Below, piece by piece: positions 23,588-32,419 of a stretch of 32,499 bases of DNA; position 1 is the first letter of the stretch, and each line of letters opens with the position of its first letter. The DNA lies in assembly GCA_020072925.1 (NCBI GenBank), contig JAIQGA010000017.1:1-32499 (forward strand), in the 5' to 3' direction. The notes beneath the pieces are model-generated. The model searched no databases. It was not told where the DNA came from and saw only the letters and a program-made list of their open reading frames with translations. A program made the position numbers and the translations under genes. Source of the DNA: Terriglobia bacterium. GTDB lineage: Bacteria; Acidobacteriota; Terriglobia; UBA7540.

Positions 23588-23968
23588 GACCAGGCCTCGC
23601 CTTCACCTCCAACTTTCAGAAGCACATATACCGCAACATCAGCCTCGACAGCTCGACGTCGAAGCAGGTTTCGACTGTGCGAGGGGCATTCGGCGGCCAC
23701 GCGTCGCCGGCCGGATCTTTCGCCCGCGGGGGCGAAGACTCAAGAAACTGAAGGCATCTTAGGCGTGCTTCGGAAACAAGTCAACCCGCGGACCGATGCC
23801 GCTTCGGATTCCCGCCGGCTTCATGGTATATTCGCTCAGGTGGTCGCAGCGCACTGGGTGCGATGTGCAATGCGCTTTCGTGCAGCATTCCCCGAAGGCG
23901 CAGTGAGGAGCCTGCAATGACCGGGCCGGAAGACTCAGTGGGGACATCCAGGACGCGCTCCTCCAAGC
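23588..23968. other. Intergenic region between MBL hydrolase and tRNA-Arg
   Basis: No gene is supported. Open frames here have no motif, and those on the minus strand near 23960-24060 are merely the tRNA read backwards. TATATT near 23830 could be a -10 box for a plus-strand transcript, but it lies about 140 bases before the tRNA. Confidence 0.45.
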
Positions 23969-24045
23969 GGGGGTGTAGCTCAGCAGGATAGAGCATCGGA
24001 TTTCTAATCCGACGGTCGGGGGTTCGAGTCCCTCCACCCCTGCCA
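23969..24045 (+). tRNA. tRNA-Arg (anticodon TCT)
   Basis: The acceptor stem GGGGGTG (23969-23975) pairs with CACCCCT (24035-24041), the first pair being a G-T wobble. The D-arm is GCTCAGCAGGATAGAGC. The anticodon arm TCGGA-TTTCTAA-TCCGA carries anticodon TCT, reading AGA/AGG. The T-arm is GGGGGTTCGAGTCCCTC. The discriminator is G (24042), and CCA is encoded at 24043-24045. Confidence 0.93.
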
Positions 24046-24097
24046 TAGTCCAAAGGGGCGCCAATTTCCTTTTTCGCCCCAGCCATCAACCCCTCAG

Positions 24098-26827
24098 TCA
24101 CGAAGGCGGGCGTGTGGTCGGGCTCACGGTGAACAACAAGTTTTCGGTCGGAAGTGGCGGCGTTTGGTCCGCGGTGGGATTAGCCTGCTTGATGCGGACG
24201 ATTTCCTTCAATTCCGCAATGGACTTCTCTTTGTCGCCGAGGGCCTTGTAAACGCCGCTCAGCGTCTGTCGCGCTTCGACCATGTCCGGCCAAAGGCGCA
24301 GCGCCGCCTGAAGGTGTTCCAGGGCGGTACTGTAATCCTTCCGCATGTAGGCGATTTTCCCGGCCAACGACTGAATGTAAACGTCGTCCGGGTTCAGCTT
24401 GAGGGCTTGCTGGATCGCCTCTTGCGCGCCGTCGTGATTATCGGGCTGGTGGTGAGTGATGGCTGAGGCAAGATAGTAGTACACGTTCGGATCACGAGCG
24501 CCCAGGGAGATGGCAGTTTCGAGCAGCGGCCGTGCCTGCGCCGACCGCGTGCGAGTCTCCAGCGAAATTCCCTGGAGCTCGTAAGGCAGGCTCCACTCCG
24601 GCCAGCGCGATTCAATCTGGGCAAAGAGCCGCCCCGAGTCGTCGTATTGCTGGACCATATCGTAAGCCATGGCCAGGGTTAGTTGCAGTTCCGGGGCGTC
24701 CGGGAGGACCCGGCTGGCTTTCTCCAGAAGCCGAACGGCGCGGTGATATTGTTTGTGCTTGATCAGGAACAGGGCGGCCTCGAAATAGAGGTCCGGACGC
24801 GTGGGGGCAGCATCAAATCCGCGGTTCAAGGCTTCTGCCGCCGCCTCGGGCTTCTGCATGGCGTCCAGAATCTGGGCGCGCAATAGAAAGTAGTCACCTT
24901 TACGCTGGCCCTCAGGAGTCACGTCCAGAACTTTGAGCGCGTCCGCGGCGCTGCCGGAGTGGAAGACCGCGATCGCCAGGTCCAGGCGCAGATCCGTGGC
25001 AGAGGGATTGGCGGCCACCGCAGGTTCCAGAAACTGGCGCGCTGGCGCATACTGCCTGGCGTCCAGGAGGGCCTTCCCGCAAGTGGTCAGCAGTTGCGGG
25101 TCGGAAGTCAGCTTGAGCACGGTGCGTAAAGCCGCGACTGCTTCTTCAGTTTTACCCTGGCGGAGAAGCGTCTTGCCTAATTGCACGCGCAGGGTCGGAT
25201 CCTCAGGGTGAGTGGTGATGGTCCGCTGGAGGTTTTCCATGTACTTGGCGTACTGTTGCTCCGGCGGAAGATTGAGAAAGTCAAACAGCCCGCCGTAAGG
25301 CCGCCGGCGGCCTTCCTCCGGACCTAGAGCACGGAAGTCCGCCATGAGCTTCTCCGCCTCTTCTTTTCGCCCCAGGCGCAAGAGCGTGCGACTGTAATGC
25401 GTGAGGATCTTAGGATCTTTAGGCGCGAGTTTGTAAGCCCGCGCCAGAACTTCGCCAGCTTCCTGGATTTTTCCGAAGCGCATGTAGTCCTGTCCGAGCG
25501 CATCCAGGGCGCGGAAGTCATTCGGGGACGTCCTGAGCACCCGCTCCAAATCCGCGGCGGACTCCTGGGTCCGGCCCATCTGGTAATACAGGACGGCGCG
25601 AGCGTAACGGGCAGCGTTGAAATCGGGATCGAGCTTTACCGCCTGGTCGAGATGCACGAGGGCCTTGTCCGACTCGCGCACGGTCTCACCGATGGCAAGC
25701 TCGTACAGCCCGCGCGCGACCTTAGGATGTTTCTGCACGTACCAGCGGAGGTCCTCAAGGCCCTTATCAAGTTGTGCCGAGCGGATTAAGCAGAAGCCGC
25801 GCTCGCGGCGGGCAATGTCATCCTGAGGTTTCAATTTCAGATACTGGTCGATGGCGGTCACCGCGTCGGCGTAAAAACCCAGGTCCTGACTGGTTTGGGC
25901 GAGGGCTAGAAGAATATCGGCGCGCTGCGGAGCCGCGTTGTGCGCTGCCATCAGCGGCAGGATCGCCTCGTCCGAGTGCCCGGTTTGCGTATAGATGCTC
26001 GCCAGATTGAAGAGGCAATCAGCATCGTGAGGACGCTGCTGGAGCGCCACCCGGTACACTGATACGGCGCGTTCCAGATGGCCGGCGTGTTGCGCCGCCA
26101 GCCCCAGGTTGTATAGAATGTCATAGTTGGTGGGGTCCGCATCCAAGGCGCGGGTGAAGGCGTTTTCCGCCTCGGCGTAATGCTTCCCTTCCACATATGC
26201 CATGCCCAAAGAGAAACTCACACGGGAGTCTTGGGCGGCGCCCTTCTCGACTTCGTGGAGTAAATCCTCCGCAGCCTTGTTCTGCCCGCTCAATTCCAGC
26301 GCCTGCGCGCGCAGGATGACGACGGGCAATGAAGCCTGGTCATCAGGGGACAACCGGCTGAGGTACTTCAGCGCGGCGGCGCCTTGCTTTGCCGCCACAC
26401 TCAGCCGCGCCAACTGGAGATTGGCGTTGGGATGCTTGGGCTCCGTAGCCGTCACTTTCAGGAATGCCGCGCGCGCCTCTTCGGGTTTGCCCTCCGCGAT
26501 ATAGTGATTGCCCAGGTTGTTCAACAAGGCGAGTGAGTTCGGCGCGACCGCCAGAGCCTGTTTGTAGGCTTTCTCCGCCTCCCCGTAGCGCTTCTGGGCG
26601 TCCAGGATAACGCCCAGCAGGCCCAACGCCGCGGGATCGTTGGGAGCCTGCTTCAGCGCCTCGCGCAGGGTCTTTTCCGCATCGGCAACTTTGCCTTGCT
26701 GGAACTCCCCGGCGCTCTCTTGGAGCACGCTGCGCGGGACCTGTCGCGGCACGCTTTGCCCGGACGCGTTTGTAGCAAAGGGGAAACTGGCAGCAAGGAG
26801 AACCGGAATAATCCAACGGCAGGACAT
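24098..26827 (-). CDS. Large exported tetratricopeptide-repeat protein
   Basis: A 909-residue protein with a signal peptide (IIPVLLAASFPFATNASGQ) and then almost continuous TPR units. About 22 can be counted at a 34-residue period, for example LALLNNLGNHYIAEGKPEEA, SFSLGMAYVEGKHYAEAENA and YIQSLAGKIAYMRKDYSTAL. The repeats run from about residue 60 to 890, and a short non-repetitive tail follows. No enzymatic domain is present. Such solenoids act as scaffolds for protein complexes; export suggests a periplasmic role. It lies just downstream of the TonB-dependent receptor on the same strand, a pairing common in Acidobacteriota. A good terminator lies between them, so coexpression would need read-through or its own promoter. 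No clear ribosome site is seen before the ATG. Confidence 0.9.
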   Translation of the reverse strand: MSCRWIIPVLLAASFPFATNASGQSVPRQVPRSVLQESAGEFQQGKVADAEKTLREALKQAPNDPAALGLLGVILDAQKRYGEAEKAYKQALAVAPNSLALLNNLGNHYIAEGKPEEARAAFLKVTATEPKHPNANLQLARLSVAAKQGAAALKYLSRLSPDDQASLPVVILRAQALELSGQNKAAEDLLHEVEKGAAQDSRVSFSLGMAYVEGKHYAEAENAFTRALDADPTNYDILYNLGLAAQHAGHLERAVSVYRVALQQRPHDADCLFNLASIYTQTGHSDEAILPLMAAHNAAPQRADILLALAQTSQDLGFYADAVTAIDQYLKLKPQDDIARRERGFCLIRSAQLDKGLEDLRWYVQKHPKVARGLYELAIGETVRESDKALVHLDQAVKLDPDFNAARYARAVLYYQMGRTQESAADLERVLRTSPNDFRALDALGQDYMRFGKIQEAGEVLARAYKLAPKDPKILTHYSRTLLRLGRKEEAEKLMADFRALGPEEGRRRPYGGLFDFLNLPPEQQYAKYMENLQRTITTHPEDPTLRVQLGKTLLRQGKTEEAVAALRTVLKLTSDPQLLTTCGKALLDARQYAPARQFLEPAVAANPSATDLRLDLAIAVFHSGSAADALKVLDVTPEGQRKGDYFLLRAQILDAMQKPEAAAEALNRGFDAAPTRPDLYFEAALFLIKHKQYHRAVRLLEKASRVLPDAPELQLTLAMAYDMVQQYDDSGRLFAQIESRWPEWSLPYELQGISLETRTRSAQARPLLETAISLGARDPNVYYYLASAITHHQPDNHDGAQEAIQQALKLNPDDVYIQSLAGKIAYMRKDYSTALEHLQAALRLWPDMVEARQTLSGVYKALGDKEKSIAELKEIVRIKQANPTADQTPPLPTENLLFTVSPTTRPPS

Positions 26828-26917
26828 AAATCTGGTCTAATGCCAGGGGCCGGCTCATGGTCATCCGGCGTCAGCTATCTTACCTTACCCGCTTGTTATC
26901 CCGCAGGGGTTTCGAAA

Positions 26918-26953
26918 CAAAAAGAAAAGGGAGGAGCCCGTCGCCCCTCCCTT
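26918..26953 (-). terminator. Rho-independent terminator after the TonB-dependent receptor gene
   Basis: On the minus strand AAGGGAGG (26953-26946) pairs perfectly with CCTCCCTT (26934-26927) around an 11-base loop. It is followed at once by TTCTTTTTG. It lies about 20 bases after the receptor stop codon, the classic layout. Confidence 0.85.
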
Positions 26954-26974
26954 GAGACCTGCACTCGAATGGCT

Positions 26975-29900
26975 TCAGAAATAGAGCTTCAGAGCCAACT
27001 GAACTTCACGAGGCGTGTTCACCTGACTCTGAACGTTTCCAAAACCACCCTGGTTAAAGGTTGTGGCGATCTTTCCGAACTGCGGGTGGTTGAGGGCGTT
27101 GAAGCTTTCTACCCGGAATTCGAGCCGCGAACCCTCGCGCATCTTGGCCAGAGAGATTTCCTTGAACAAAGAAAGCGCGGCGTTCTGGGTTCCCGGCAGT
27201 CGCACGTTGGGCTGCATGCGTGAGGCGTTGCCGATCGTCCAATTGGGCGGAACGGACAGCACGTCGTTGGCGTTTGCGAAATACCCCATGCTGAACCAAT
27301 TTTGACTGGGGTTGATGAGGAGTTTGCCAGTCTGGTTGGGCGACCCACCACTATATGTGTCCGGAGCCACCCCGCCGCTAAGGCCGATCGAAATCGGCTG
27401 GCCGTTGTCAAACCGCCAGATACCATTGGTCTGCCAGCCGCCCAGGAAGGCGTCGAGCACGGGATTCCAGTTGGCGCCCCACCGCTTACCTCGTCCGAAG
27501 GGGAGTTGATAGAGGTAGCCGATTTGGAGCACTTGAGGGATATCCCATTCGGAAAGCGACCTCTCCAGTTTCAGGTTATTGGGGTCGCGCATTTTGCCAA
27601 ATCCGCCCAGCCATTCCGTGCTAGTGGAGACTGACGCGTCGTCGAGGGACTTGGAGTTCGTGTAGGTGAACAGCATTGCTAGCCCATTCGACATGCGCTT
27701 CTCAATTCTCAACTGGAACGCGTGGTAGATGGAGTTGGCCCAGGGGGGATTGGGCTGAGAGAGGCCGGAGAATTGCGGGTAGGGCAGCAGGAGGTGGGAG
27801 GCGGAAATTTTCGGACCGCACATGCCACAACCTGGTGAACTGATAACGCCGTAATAGGGGTTGGGGACATAGGTCCCGAGCGCCTCCCGGAGCGCCGGGT
27901 CGTTAGCTTCATTTTCAATCCATTTTCCAAAATACTGCATCGTGCCGGCGGAGTGATAATACAGATGCGTGCCCTTGGTGCCGAGGTAATTGGCATCGAT
28001 CATCCAGTTGCCCGGAAATTCGTACTGGAAGCCAGCGCTCCAGGTCTGTGTATAGGGGGGGATGTTCGAGTTACGCAGCGGCTCGGTAATACTAAGACCC
28101 AGGTTGGTGAGGTTACCTTGCACCGAGCCCATAGGAATTATAGGTCCGCCCGGGAAAGGATCGCTGAGGCGACCCCAAGGGGTCACACCGTCCCCGTCCT
28201 TGGTTGTGAGCCAGTTCGTAACCGCCTGGAACCCTTCATTGCCGGTCGGTCCTGCCCCCGTGGTACCCCATTGGGTGGGGTTGTAGAACAAGCCGTACCC
28301 GGCACGAAAAACCAGGTCATGCTTGAGCCGGTAGGCGAGGCCGATACGCGGTCCGAAGTCCTTGTGGTATGTGTCCACGATATGGCGTTGTTTGTCGCTC
28401 AGGAACACCAACCCACCCATGGGACTGGTCACGTTGGGTAAAGGCAGGGCGGAAGGCCAACTTGCTGCATCAACCGCCGCAGGATGGATGGGGATGGACA
28501 TTGTGGGATCGAACCAACCCCCGCGGTTGTACCGTTCGGTGCGTGGAATCTCCAGGTCGTAGCGCAAACCGATGTTGACGGTGAGCTTATCGGTGGCGCG
28601 CCAGTTGTCCTGGACGAATCCGCCCCAGCGGTGGTTCTGGGTGCTGAAGTGAGAGGCAATTTCGTACTCACCCCATGTGTTGGGAGTTCCGGTTCCGGTG
28701 AGGAAGCTGGCCATGGCATCGCCGCCGGCCCACCAGGGGTACTGGGAGGTGCTGTATTGGTCGTAAATGTAAGTCCCCTCGGGAACACCCACTTGGTACC
28801 AGTTCATCTGGTTGATTCGCCACTCGCCGCCGAACTTGAGTTCGTGCCGGCCCTTCATGTGAGTGAGGGTGGAAAGCAGGTGATAAACCTGATTGCCGTT
28901 CTTATAGACCGACCAAGCCTGAGCGCCGATTGCTTCTCCGGAGGCCTGTGCGTACCCACCATAAATGTACACCACGGGCGACGCGACGGTTCCGGAAGCA
29001 AGCATGTACGACGGAAGGCCCAGCGTCGTAACGGGATTGAAGTCCGGGTAATCCGCGGCAATTCCCTTCGTGTCGGAAAGCCCGCGCGTGAAACCCAAGG
29101 ATATATTGAGAAGTGTGGTAGGACTGAAGGTGTGGTTCAGGCTCAGAGCCACGGCTCGCGACCCGCCCACTCCCGGGCCTTGCGTGCACGGATCGAGCGC
29201 GTTCCCGAAGCAGTTCCAGTTGTGATAGGTGCCCTGCGCATGAGAGTAGCGGGCGTTGAAGGTGGTCGCGTCGGTGAACCGGTGATCGATTCGGACGTCA
29301 AACTGGTCGTTGGTATTGATACCAATGCCGGAGCCAGACCAGTTATTGAAGCGGTCATAGCTTGACAGCGGGTTGCCCTGGCTATCGACACCTACGTTGG
29401 GATTGGGGTAGTACTGGATCATCTTCATGGCTACAGGGTCAATCAGATTCCCCGGTGTGGCAGGGACTTGGTAGCCTGTGCCATTAAGATTGAGGTTGCC
29501 GGCACTCTGGAACGTGGCGAGGTTGTTGTAGGGAATGGGCACGGTCAACTCGCGCCCGATTCCGGCCACGTACTTTCCGGAGTAAGGATCCCAGAGCTGA
29601 TGGTCGCTGTTATTGCATAAGCCGCTGCCGTTAAATCCCTCCGGGCAAATCTCCGCGAAGTTGCCCTCGCGCATCGCTGCGCTGGGAACGCCGGCATTGT
29701 GGGTCACCCCGTAGTGCTCCCGTGTGGCGTCCCAGTCCACGAAGAAAAAGGTCTTGTCCTTTCTGATGGGACCGCCGAATGTCAGCCCATACTGATTGCG
29801 GCGCAGGGGGGGAATCTTTCCATTAGCCCTGTTGCTGAACCAGTTGTTGGCATCCAGCTTGTCGTTGCGCAGAAAGTCATACACGCTGCCGTGGAAGGAA

Positions 29901-30679
29901 TTGGTTCCTGAACGCAGTACCATGTTGATGTACGTATTGCCCGTGAACCCTTCCTCCGCCGTGTAGTTGTTCTGCATCATCTTGAATTCCTGCACGGCGT
30001 CCACAGAAGGCGTGTAGAGCACCGTGTTGATGGCGGTGTTCGGCTCATAGCTGGTGGCCGCCACGCCATCGATCAGGACTTCGGTGATAGCGTTGCGCCC
30101 GCCGTTGGACGCGAAGTTGTTGCCGTTGTTCGAGGGTCCGAACGTGGCGCCCGGCGCCTGGACAACACCCGGCGCCAGGAATGCCAGGTCGAAGACCGCG
30201 CGACCCACCAGAGGAAGGTCGTTGATCATGCCGCGATCAATTTCCTGCCCCGTGACCGAGTCCTGGGTGGATAGGATCGCCGCGGCGCCCACCACCTCGA
30301 CCGATTGCGTGGCCGCACCAAGTTGCATGTGAACGTCCACTGATATCCTGCTGCCCACATCCAGCATGATATTGGCCTGGATGAAATCCTTGAACCCTGG
30401 CGCCGAAATCGTGAGCTTGTAGGCGCTCGGGGGAAGGTTGGTGACGAGATACCGGCCTGTCGCGTCTGTGGTGGCCGGGAAGTCATACCCTTTGTGCATA
30501 TCAGTTACAGTCACCTTGGCCCCAGGGATGACCGCACCACTCGGGTCCGAAACGACGCCCGTTAGAGAACCGGAGGTGACTTGTCCCCAAGCCAAGGATG
30601 TAAATAGAACCGCGAGGCAGAGCGCAAGAAACGAGAGCGGCAACCAATCGCGCCCGCCCCTAGCTCGCGAGAAGTTCAT
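26975..30679 (-). CDS. TonB-dependent receptor, Oar-like, with N-terminal carboxypeptidase-regulatory-like domain
   Basis: A 1,234-residue outer-membrane beta-barrel transporter. A signal peptide (LPLSFLALCLAVLFTSLAWG, cleavage near residue 33) is followed by a CarboxypepD_reg-like beta sandwich (about 36-118; SLTGVVSDPSGAVIPGAKVT, ATGRYLVTNLPPSAYKLTIS). A plug domain (about 125-240; INDLPLVGRAVFDLAFLAPG, VLIDGVAATSYEPN) and a large barrel rich in aromatic strands follow. The last residues QLALKLYF end in Phe, the outer-membrane insertion signal. This Oar/SusC-like architecture is greatly expanded in Acidobacteriota and presumably imports oligosaccharides or peptides with TonB energy; the ligand is unknown. 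AGGAGGAGGT is a strong ribosome site. A likely promoter lies 160 bases upstream, and a terminator follows the gene. Confidence 0.93.
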   Translation of the reverse strand: MNFSRARGGRDWLPLSFLALCLAVLFTSLAWGQVTSGSLTGVVSDPSGAVIPGAKVTVTDMHKGYDFPATTDATGRYLVTNLPPSAYKLTISAPGFKDFIQANIMLDVGSRISVDVHMQLGAATQSVEVVGAAAILSTQDSVTGQEIDRGMINDLPLVGRAVFDLAFLAPGVVQAPGATFGPSNNGNNFASNGGRNAITEVLIDGVAATSYEPNTAINTVLYTPSVDAVQEFKMMQNNYTAEEGFTGNTYINMVLRSGTNSFHGSVYDFLRNDKLDANNWFSNRANGKIPPLRRNQYGLTFGGPIRKDKTFFFVDWDATREHYGVTHNAGVPSAAMREGNFAEICPEGFNGSGLCNNSDHQLWDPYSGKYVAGIGRELTVPIPYNNLATFQSAGNLNLNGTGYQVPATPGNLIDPVAMKMIQYYPNPNVGVDSQGNPLSSYDRFNNWSGSGIGINTNDQFDVRIDHRFTDATTFNARYSHAQGTYHNWNCFGNALDPCTQGPGVGGSRAVALSLNHTFSPTTLLNISLGFTRGLSDTKGIAADYPDFNPVTTLGLPSYMLASGTVASPVVYIYGGYAQASGEAIGAQAWSVYKNGNQVYHLLSTLTHMKGRHELKFGGEWRINQMNWYQVGVPEGTYIYDQYSTSQYPWWAGGDAMASFLTGTGTPNTWGEYEIASHFSTQNHRWGGFVQDNWRATDKLTVNIGLRYDLEIPRTERYNRGGWFDPTMSIPIHPAAVDAASWPSALPLPNVTSPMGGLVFLSDKQRHIVDTYHKDFGPRIGLAYRLKHDLVFRAGYGLFYNPTQWGTTGAGPTGNEGFQAVTNWLTTKDGDGVTPWGRLSDPFPGGPIIPMGSVQGNLTNLGLSITEPLRNSNIPPYTQTWSAGFQYEFPGNWMIDANYLGTKGTHLYYHSAGTMQYFGKWIENEANDPALREALGTYVPNPYYGVISSPGCGMCGPKISASHLLLPYPQFSGLSQPNPPWANSIYHAFQLRIEKRMSNGLAMLFTYTNSKSLDDASVSTSTEWLGGFGKMRDPNNLKLERSLSEWDIPQVLQIGYLYQLPFGRGKRWGANWNPVLDAFLGGWQTNGIWRFDNGQPISIGLSGGVAPDTYSGGSPNQTGKLLINPSQNWFSMGYFANANDVLSVPPNWTIGNASRMQPNVRLPGTQNAALSLFKEISLAKMREGSRLEFRVESFNALNHPQFGKIATTFNQGGFGNVQSQVNTPREVQLALKLYF

Positions 30680-31305
30680 GGATATCTACCTCCTCCTGAA
30701 ATACCCGACGCTTGTGAAAACCGGGGATTCAGCACTACCCAAGGCGAGACGACGCAATTCAAGAACAATGACGTTCCTAATACGCCGCGTAAAGGACTAG
30801 TGCTCCACGTGCAGCGCGCGGCGCTCAATGATGGCGCTACATTACACAAAGCAATTAGCCCATGTCAAGTCCCAATATTACAGGCACCGGAAATGAATAC
30901 CATAACAGACAGAATATCTGATTATCTCTTCGTATATGGGTTCGAACGTACATTTGAGGAATACGTCCTGGGAAAAAATTCACACGCCTCAAGTCCCGGC
31001 GCGGGAATAGGCGGATGCCCACAGCGCCGTCATTCAATCGAGGGTCGCGCACCAGATACGTCAAAGATTCCTCCCTGACGTCAGCGATGATGGGGAAGAA
31101 AGCGGAGACCTTCAGTGGAGACAGAACGCGGCGGCGAGGGACACGGAGATTTGCGCGGCCCGGCTCACCGGGCGCGAAAAAAGCCTTCCCTCTTTCGGCG
31201 CAAATTGCCACCCTGCAGGATGGGAACCCGCTTCGCCCTCAGCACGAGTGGAAGCGGCTTCAACACTCCGTCATTAGGAGGCACGCTTTATGGTGTACTG
31301 AGTTC
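30680..31305. other. Intergenic region upstream of the TonB-dependent receptor
   Basis: No gene is supported; several open frames lack motifs. The part at 30840-30985 is clearly more A/T-rich than the flanking genes and holds the candidate receptor promoter. Further right, ATTTGCGC (31149-31156) is inverted at 31198-31205 around an inner hairpin GCCCGG-CTCA-CCGGGC (31158-31173). This large stem-loop lies downstream of the cold-shock gene. Confidence 0.5.
30839..30868 (-). promoter_or_regulatory. Sigma-70-type promoter candidate for the TonB-dependent receptor
   Basis: On the minus strand a perfect TTGACA (30868-30863) is followed after 18 bases by TAATGT (30844-30839) inside an A/T-rich stretch. 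This would leave a leader of about 150 bases before the receptor ATG. Confidence 0.55.
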
Positions 31306-31518
31306 TCAAGAAGCTTGTCGGAGGCTGGGGCGCACCGTCGTCGCCCTCGGCCCCTTTTCACCGCGCTCCATTTCAAACTCTACGGCTTCACCTTCCTTCA
31401 ACCCGTCGAAGTTCAACTGCTGGAGGCTGCTGCGATGAAAGAAAACTTCCTGCCCATCCGCGGAACGGATGAATCCGAACCCGCGATCACGGATAACACG
31501 TTTGATTGTGCCTTGCAT
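31306..31518 (-). CDS. Cold-shock-domain protein, divergent
   Basis: A 70-residue single OB-fold RNA/DNA chaperone of the CspA family. The start at 31518 follows GAGGTGG by a few bases; the frame is open further upstream but non-homologous. RNP1 is RGFGFI (residues 12-17) and RNP2 is VFFHRSS (25-31). LKEGEAVEFEMERGEKGPRA is the usual late part. The canonical GTVKWFN segment here reads GTIKRVI, so the conserved Trp and Phe that stack on nucleic-acid bases are replaced by Arg and Val. It is preceded on the same strand by the STAS gene, 174 bases upstream, with a palindrome in between. It probably binds single-stranded nucleic acid in the cytoplasm, perhaps with lower affinity than CspA. Confidence 0.9.
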   Translation of the reverse strand: MQGTIKRVIRDRGFGFIRSADGQEVFFHRSSLQQLNFDGLKEGEAVEFEMERGEKGPRATTVRPSLRQAS

Positions 31519-31663
31519 AGCCACCTCAACTCTGCGCAGGAGCGATCTCATGGCGGGTCGGGACCTAATTGCTGGACTGCCAGAGAGACTACCACTCGCA
31601 CGTGGGCGCCACTCTACCAAGAGGCTAGGGCAAACGCAAGCCGAAGTTTTAGGAAAAGGTACA

Positions 31664-31676
31664 GGACATAATGTCC
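31664..31676. promoter_or_regulatory. Perfect palindrome GGACATAATGTCC, possible operator
   Basis: Six-base arms around one central base, lying between the end of the STAS gene and the cold-shock gene. Its size fits a dimeric regulator site, but one copy is weak evidence. Confidence 0.3.
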
Positions 31677-31692
31677 GACGCGCCCGCCTAGC

Positions 31693-32049
31693 CTATGATG
31701 CCGCTTCCTGAAAGGATTGCCGGGCCTTGGTCACATCATCGTAGATTTCGAAGACCGTGCTGAGGCGGGTGATTTGCAGGAGCTGATGCACACCCCGAGG
31801 CAGGTGCAGCAACTTCACGTCTCCGCCCTGCTTGCGCGCCGAGGTGTAGCAGGCCACCAGCGTCGAGAGCCCGACGCTGTCGATGTAACTGACCTCGCCC
31901 AGGTCCAAGAGGATCCATCTCCGGCCCGCCGCGAGCAGATCCCGGACCTTCGACCGCAGAGCTTCCGTTTCCGAGCCCAGTATGACGCGCCCGCGGATAT
32001 CGAGCAGCGTGACATCGCCCAGGGCCTTTTCGACAATGTAAATCGCCAT
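31693..32049 (-). CDS. STAS-domain anti-sigma factor antagonist (SpoIIAA/RsbV-like)
   Basis: A 118-residue cytoplasmic partner-switch protein. In this family the unphosphorylated form binds an anti-sigma kinase and frees its sigma factor; phosphorylation of a conserved serine reverses this. The phospho-site is seen in YIDSVGLSTLV, with Asp57-Ser58, the same number as in Bacillus SpoIIAA. VTLLDIRGRVILGSETEALR and WILLDLGEV provide the first strands of the fold. The start at 32049 is set by GGGGGAGAGG a few bases upstream; the frame extends to 32298 only through repeat DNA. No kinase or phosphatase partner is in the window. The gene precedes the cold-shock gene on the same strand, so stress-related regulation is plausible but inferred. 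Confidence 0.92.
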   Translation of the reverse strand: MAIYIVEKALGDVTLLDIRGRVILGSETEALRSKVRDLLAAGRRWILLDLGEVSYIDSVGLSTLVACYTSARKQGGDVKLLHLPRGVHQLLQITRLSTVFEIYDDVTKARQSFQEAAS

Positions 32050-32173
32050 GCGAACCTCTCCCCCGCGAGGCCGTCGGGTCCGGCTGGCGACAGCGGTCAG
32101 CACACCACCGTCGAGTGGCCCAAATCCTAACACGTCGCGCCAATGTTTGCGAGGAGAAGGCGCATGATCGATC

Positions 32174-32222
32174 TGTGATTGACGATGGCTGATTGCTGAT
32201 TGCTGATTGACGATTGAAAAGC
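32174..32222. repeat. Low-complexity repeat tract (GATTGCTGATTGACGATTG type)
   Basis: Seven-base words GATTGAC, GATGGCT, GATTGCT, GATTGCT, GATTGAC, GATTGAA follow each other in near-perfect 7-base register upstream of the STAS gene. This is the most regular of the low-complexity tracts in the window. Confidence 0.65.
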
Positions 32223-32247
32223 AAAACCAAAAAGGCAAACACACGAA

Positions 32248-32342
32248 CCTGTCATTCTGAGCGAAGCGAAGAATCCCCGCAGTTGGAGGTTCCAGCAAAT
32301 GCGGAGATCCTTCCTCGCCTGCGCCTCCTCAGGATGACAGGC
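32248..32342. repeat. Imperfect palindromic element (CCTGTCATTCTGAGCGAAGCG arms)
   Basis: The left arm from 32248 (CCTGTCATTCTGAGCG, then AAGCGAAGAATCCCCGCA to 32281) is matched by an inverted, partly diverged right arm from 32300 (TGCGGAGATCCTTCC...) to 32342 (...TCAGGATGACAGG). Elements with TCATYCTGAGCGAAGCGAAG arms are, from general knowledge, common in environmental genomes. A transposon-derived or REP-like nature is inferred. Confidence 0.7.
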
Positions 32343-32389
32343 TGCTGGGCTTTTCGTCGTCCTGCTAGTTTTACTCTGTTAAGTAGTTC

Positions 32390-32419
32390 TTGACTTTTGT
32401 CCTCTCTCGGGTGTAAGTT
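32390..32419 (+). promoter_or_regulatory. Possible promoter of the right-edge gene
   Basis: TTGACT (32390-32395) is followed after 18 bases by TAAGTT (32414-32419), only 8 bases before the ATG at 32428. The leader would be almost absent. The -10 match is weak. Confidence 0.35.

Noticed and set aside
23759-24101. Minus-strand frames reading GGTRTPDRRIRNPMLYPAE
   Set aside because: This is the well-known false protein produced by reading a tRNA gene backwards; it overlaps tRNA-Arg exactly.
24115-26800. Period of about 102 bases across the TPR gene considered as a DNA repeat or CRISPR-like array
   Set aside because: The period reflects 34-residue TPR units; the DNA units are diverged and coding, with no identical repeats or spacers.
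31519-31620. N-terminal extension of the cold-shock protein
   Set aside because: Ser/Arg-rich with no similarity; the ATG at 31518 gives the standard Csp length with a ribosome site.
32050-32298. N-terminal extension of the STAS protein
   Set aside because: It is translated from repeat tracts and a palindrome; the ATG at 32049 has a strong ribosome site and starts the fold.
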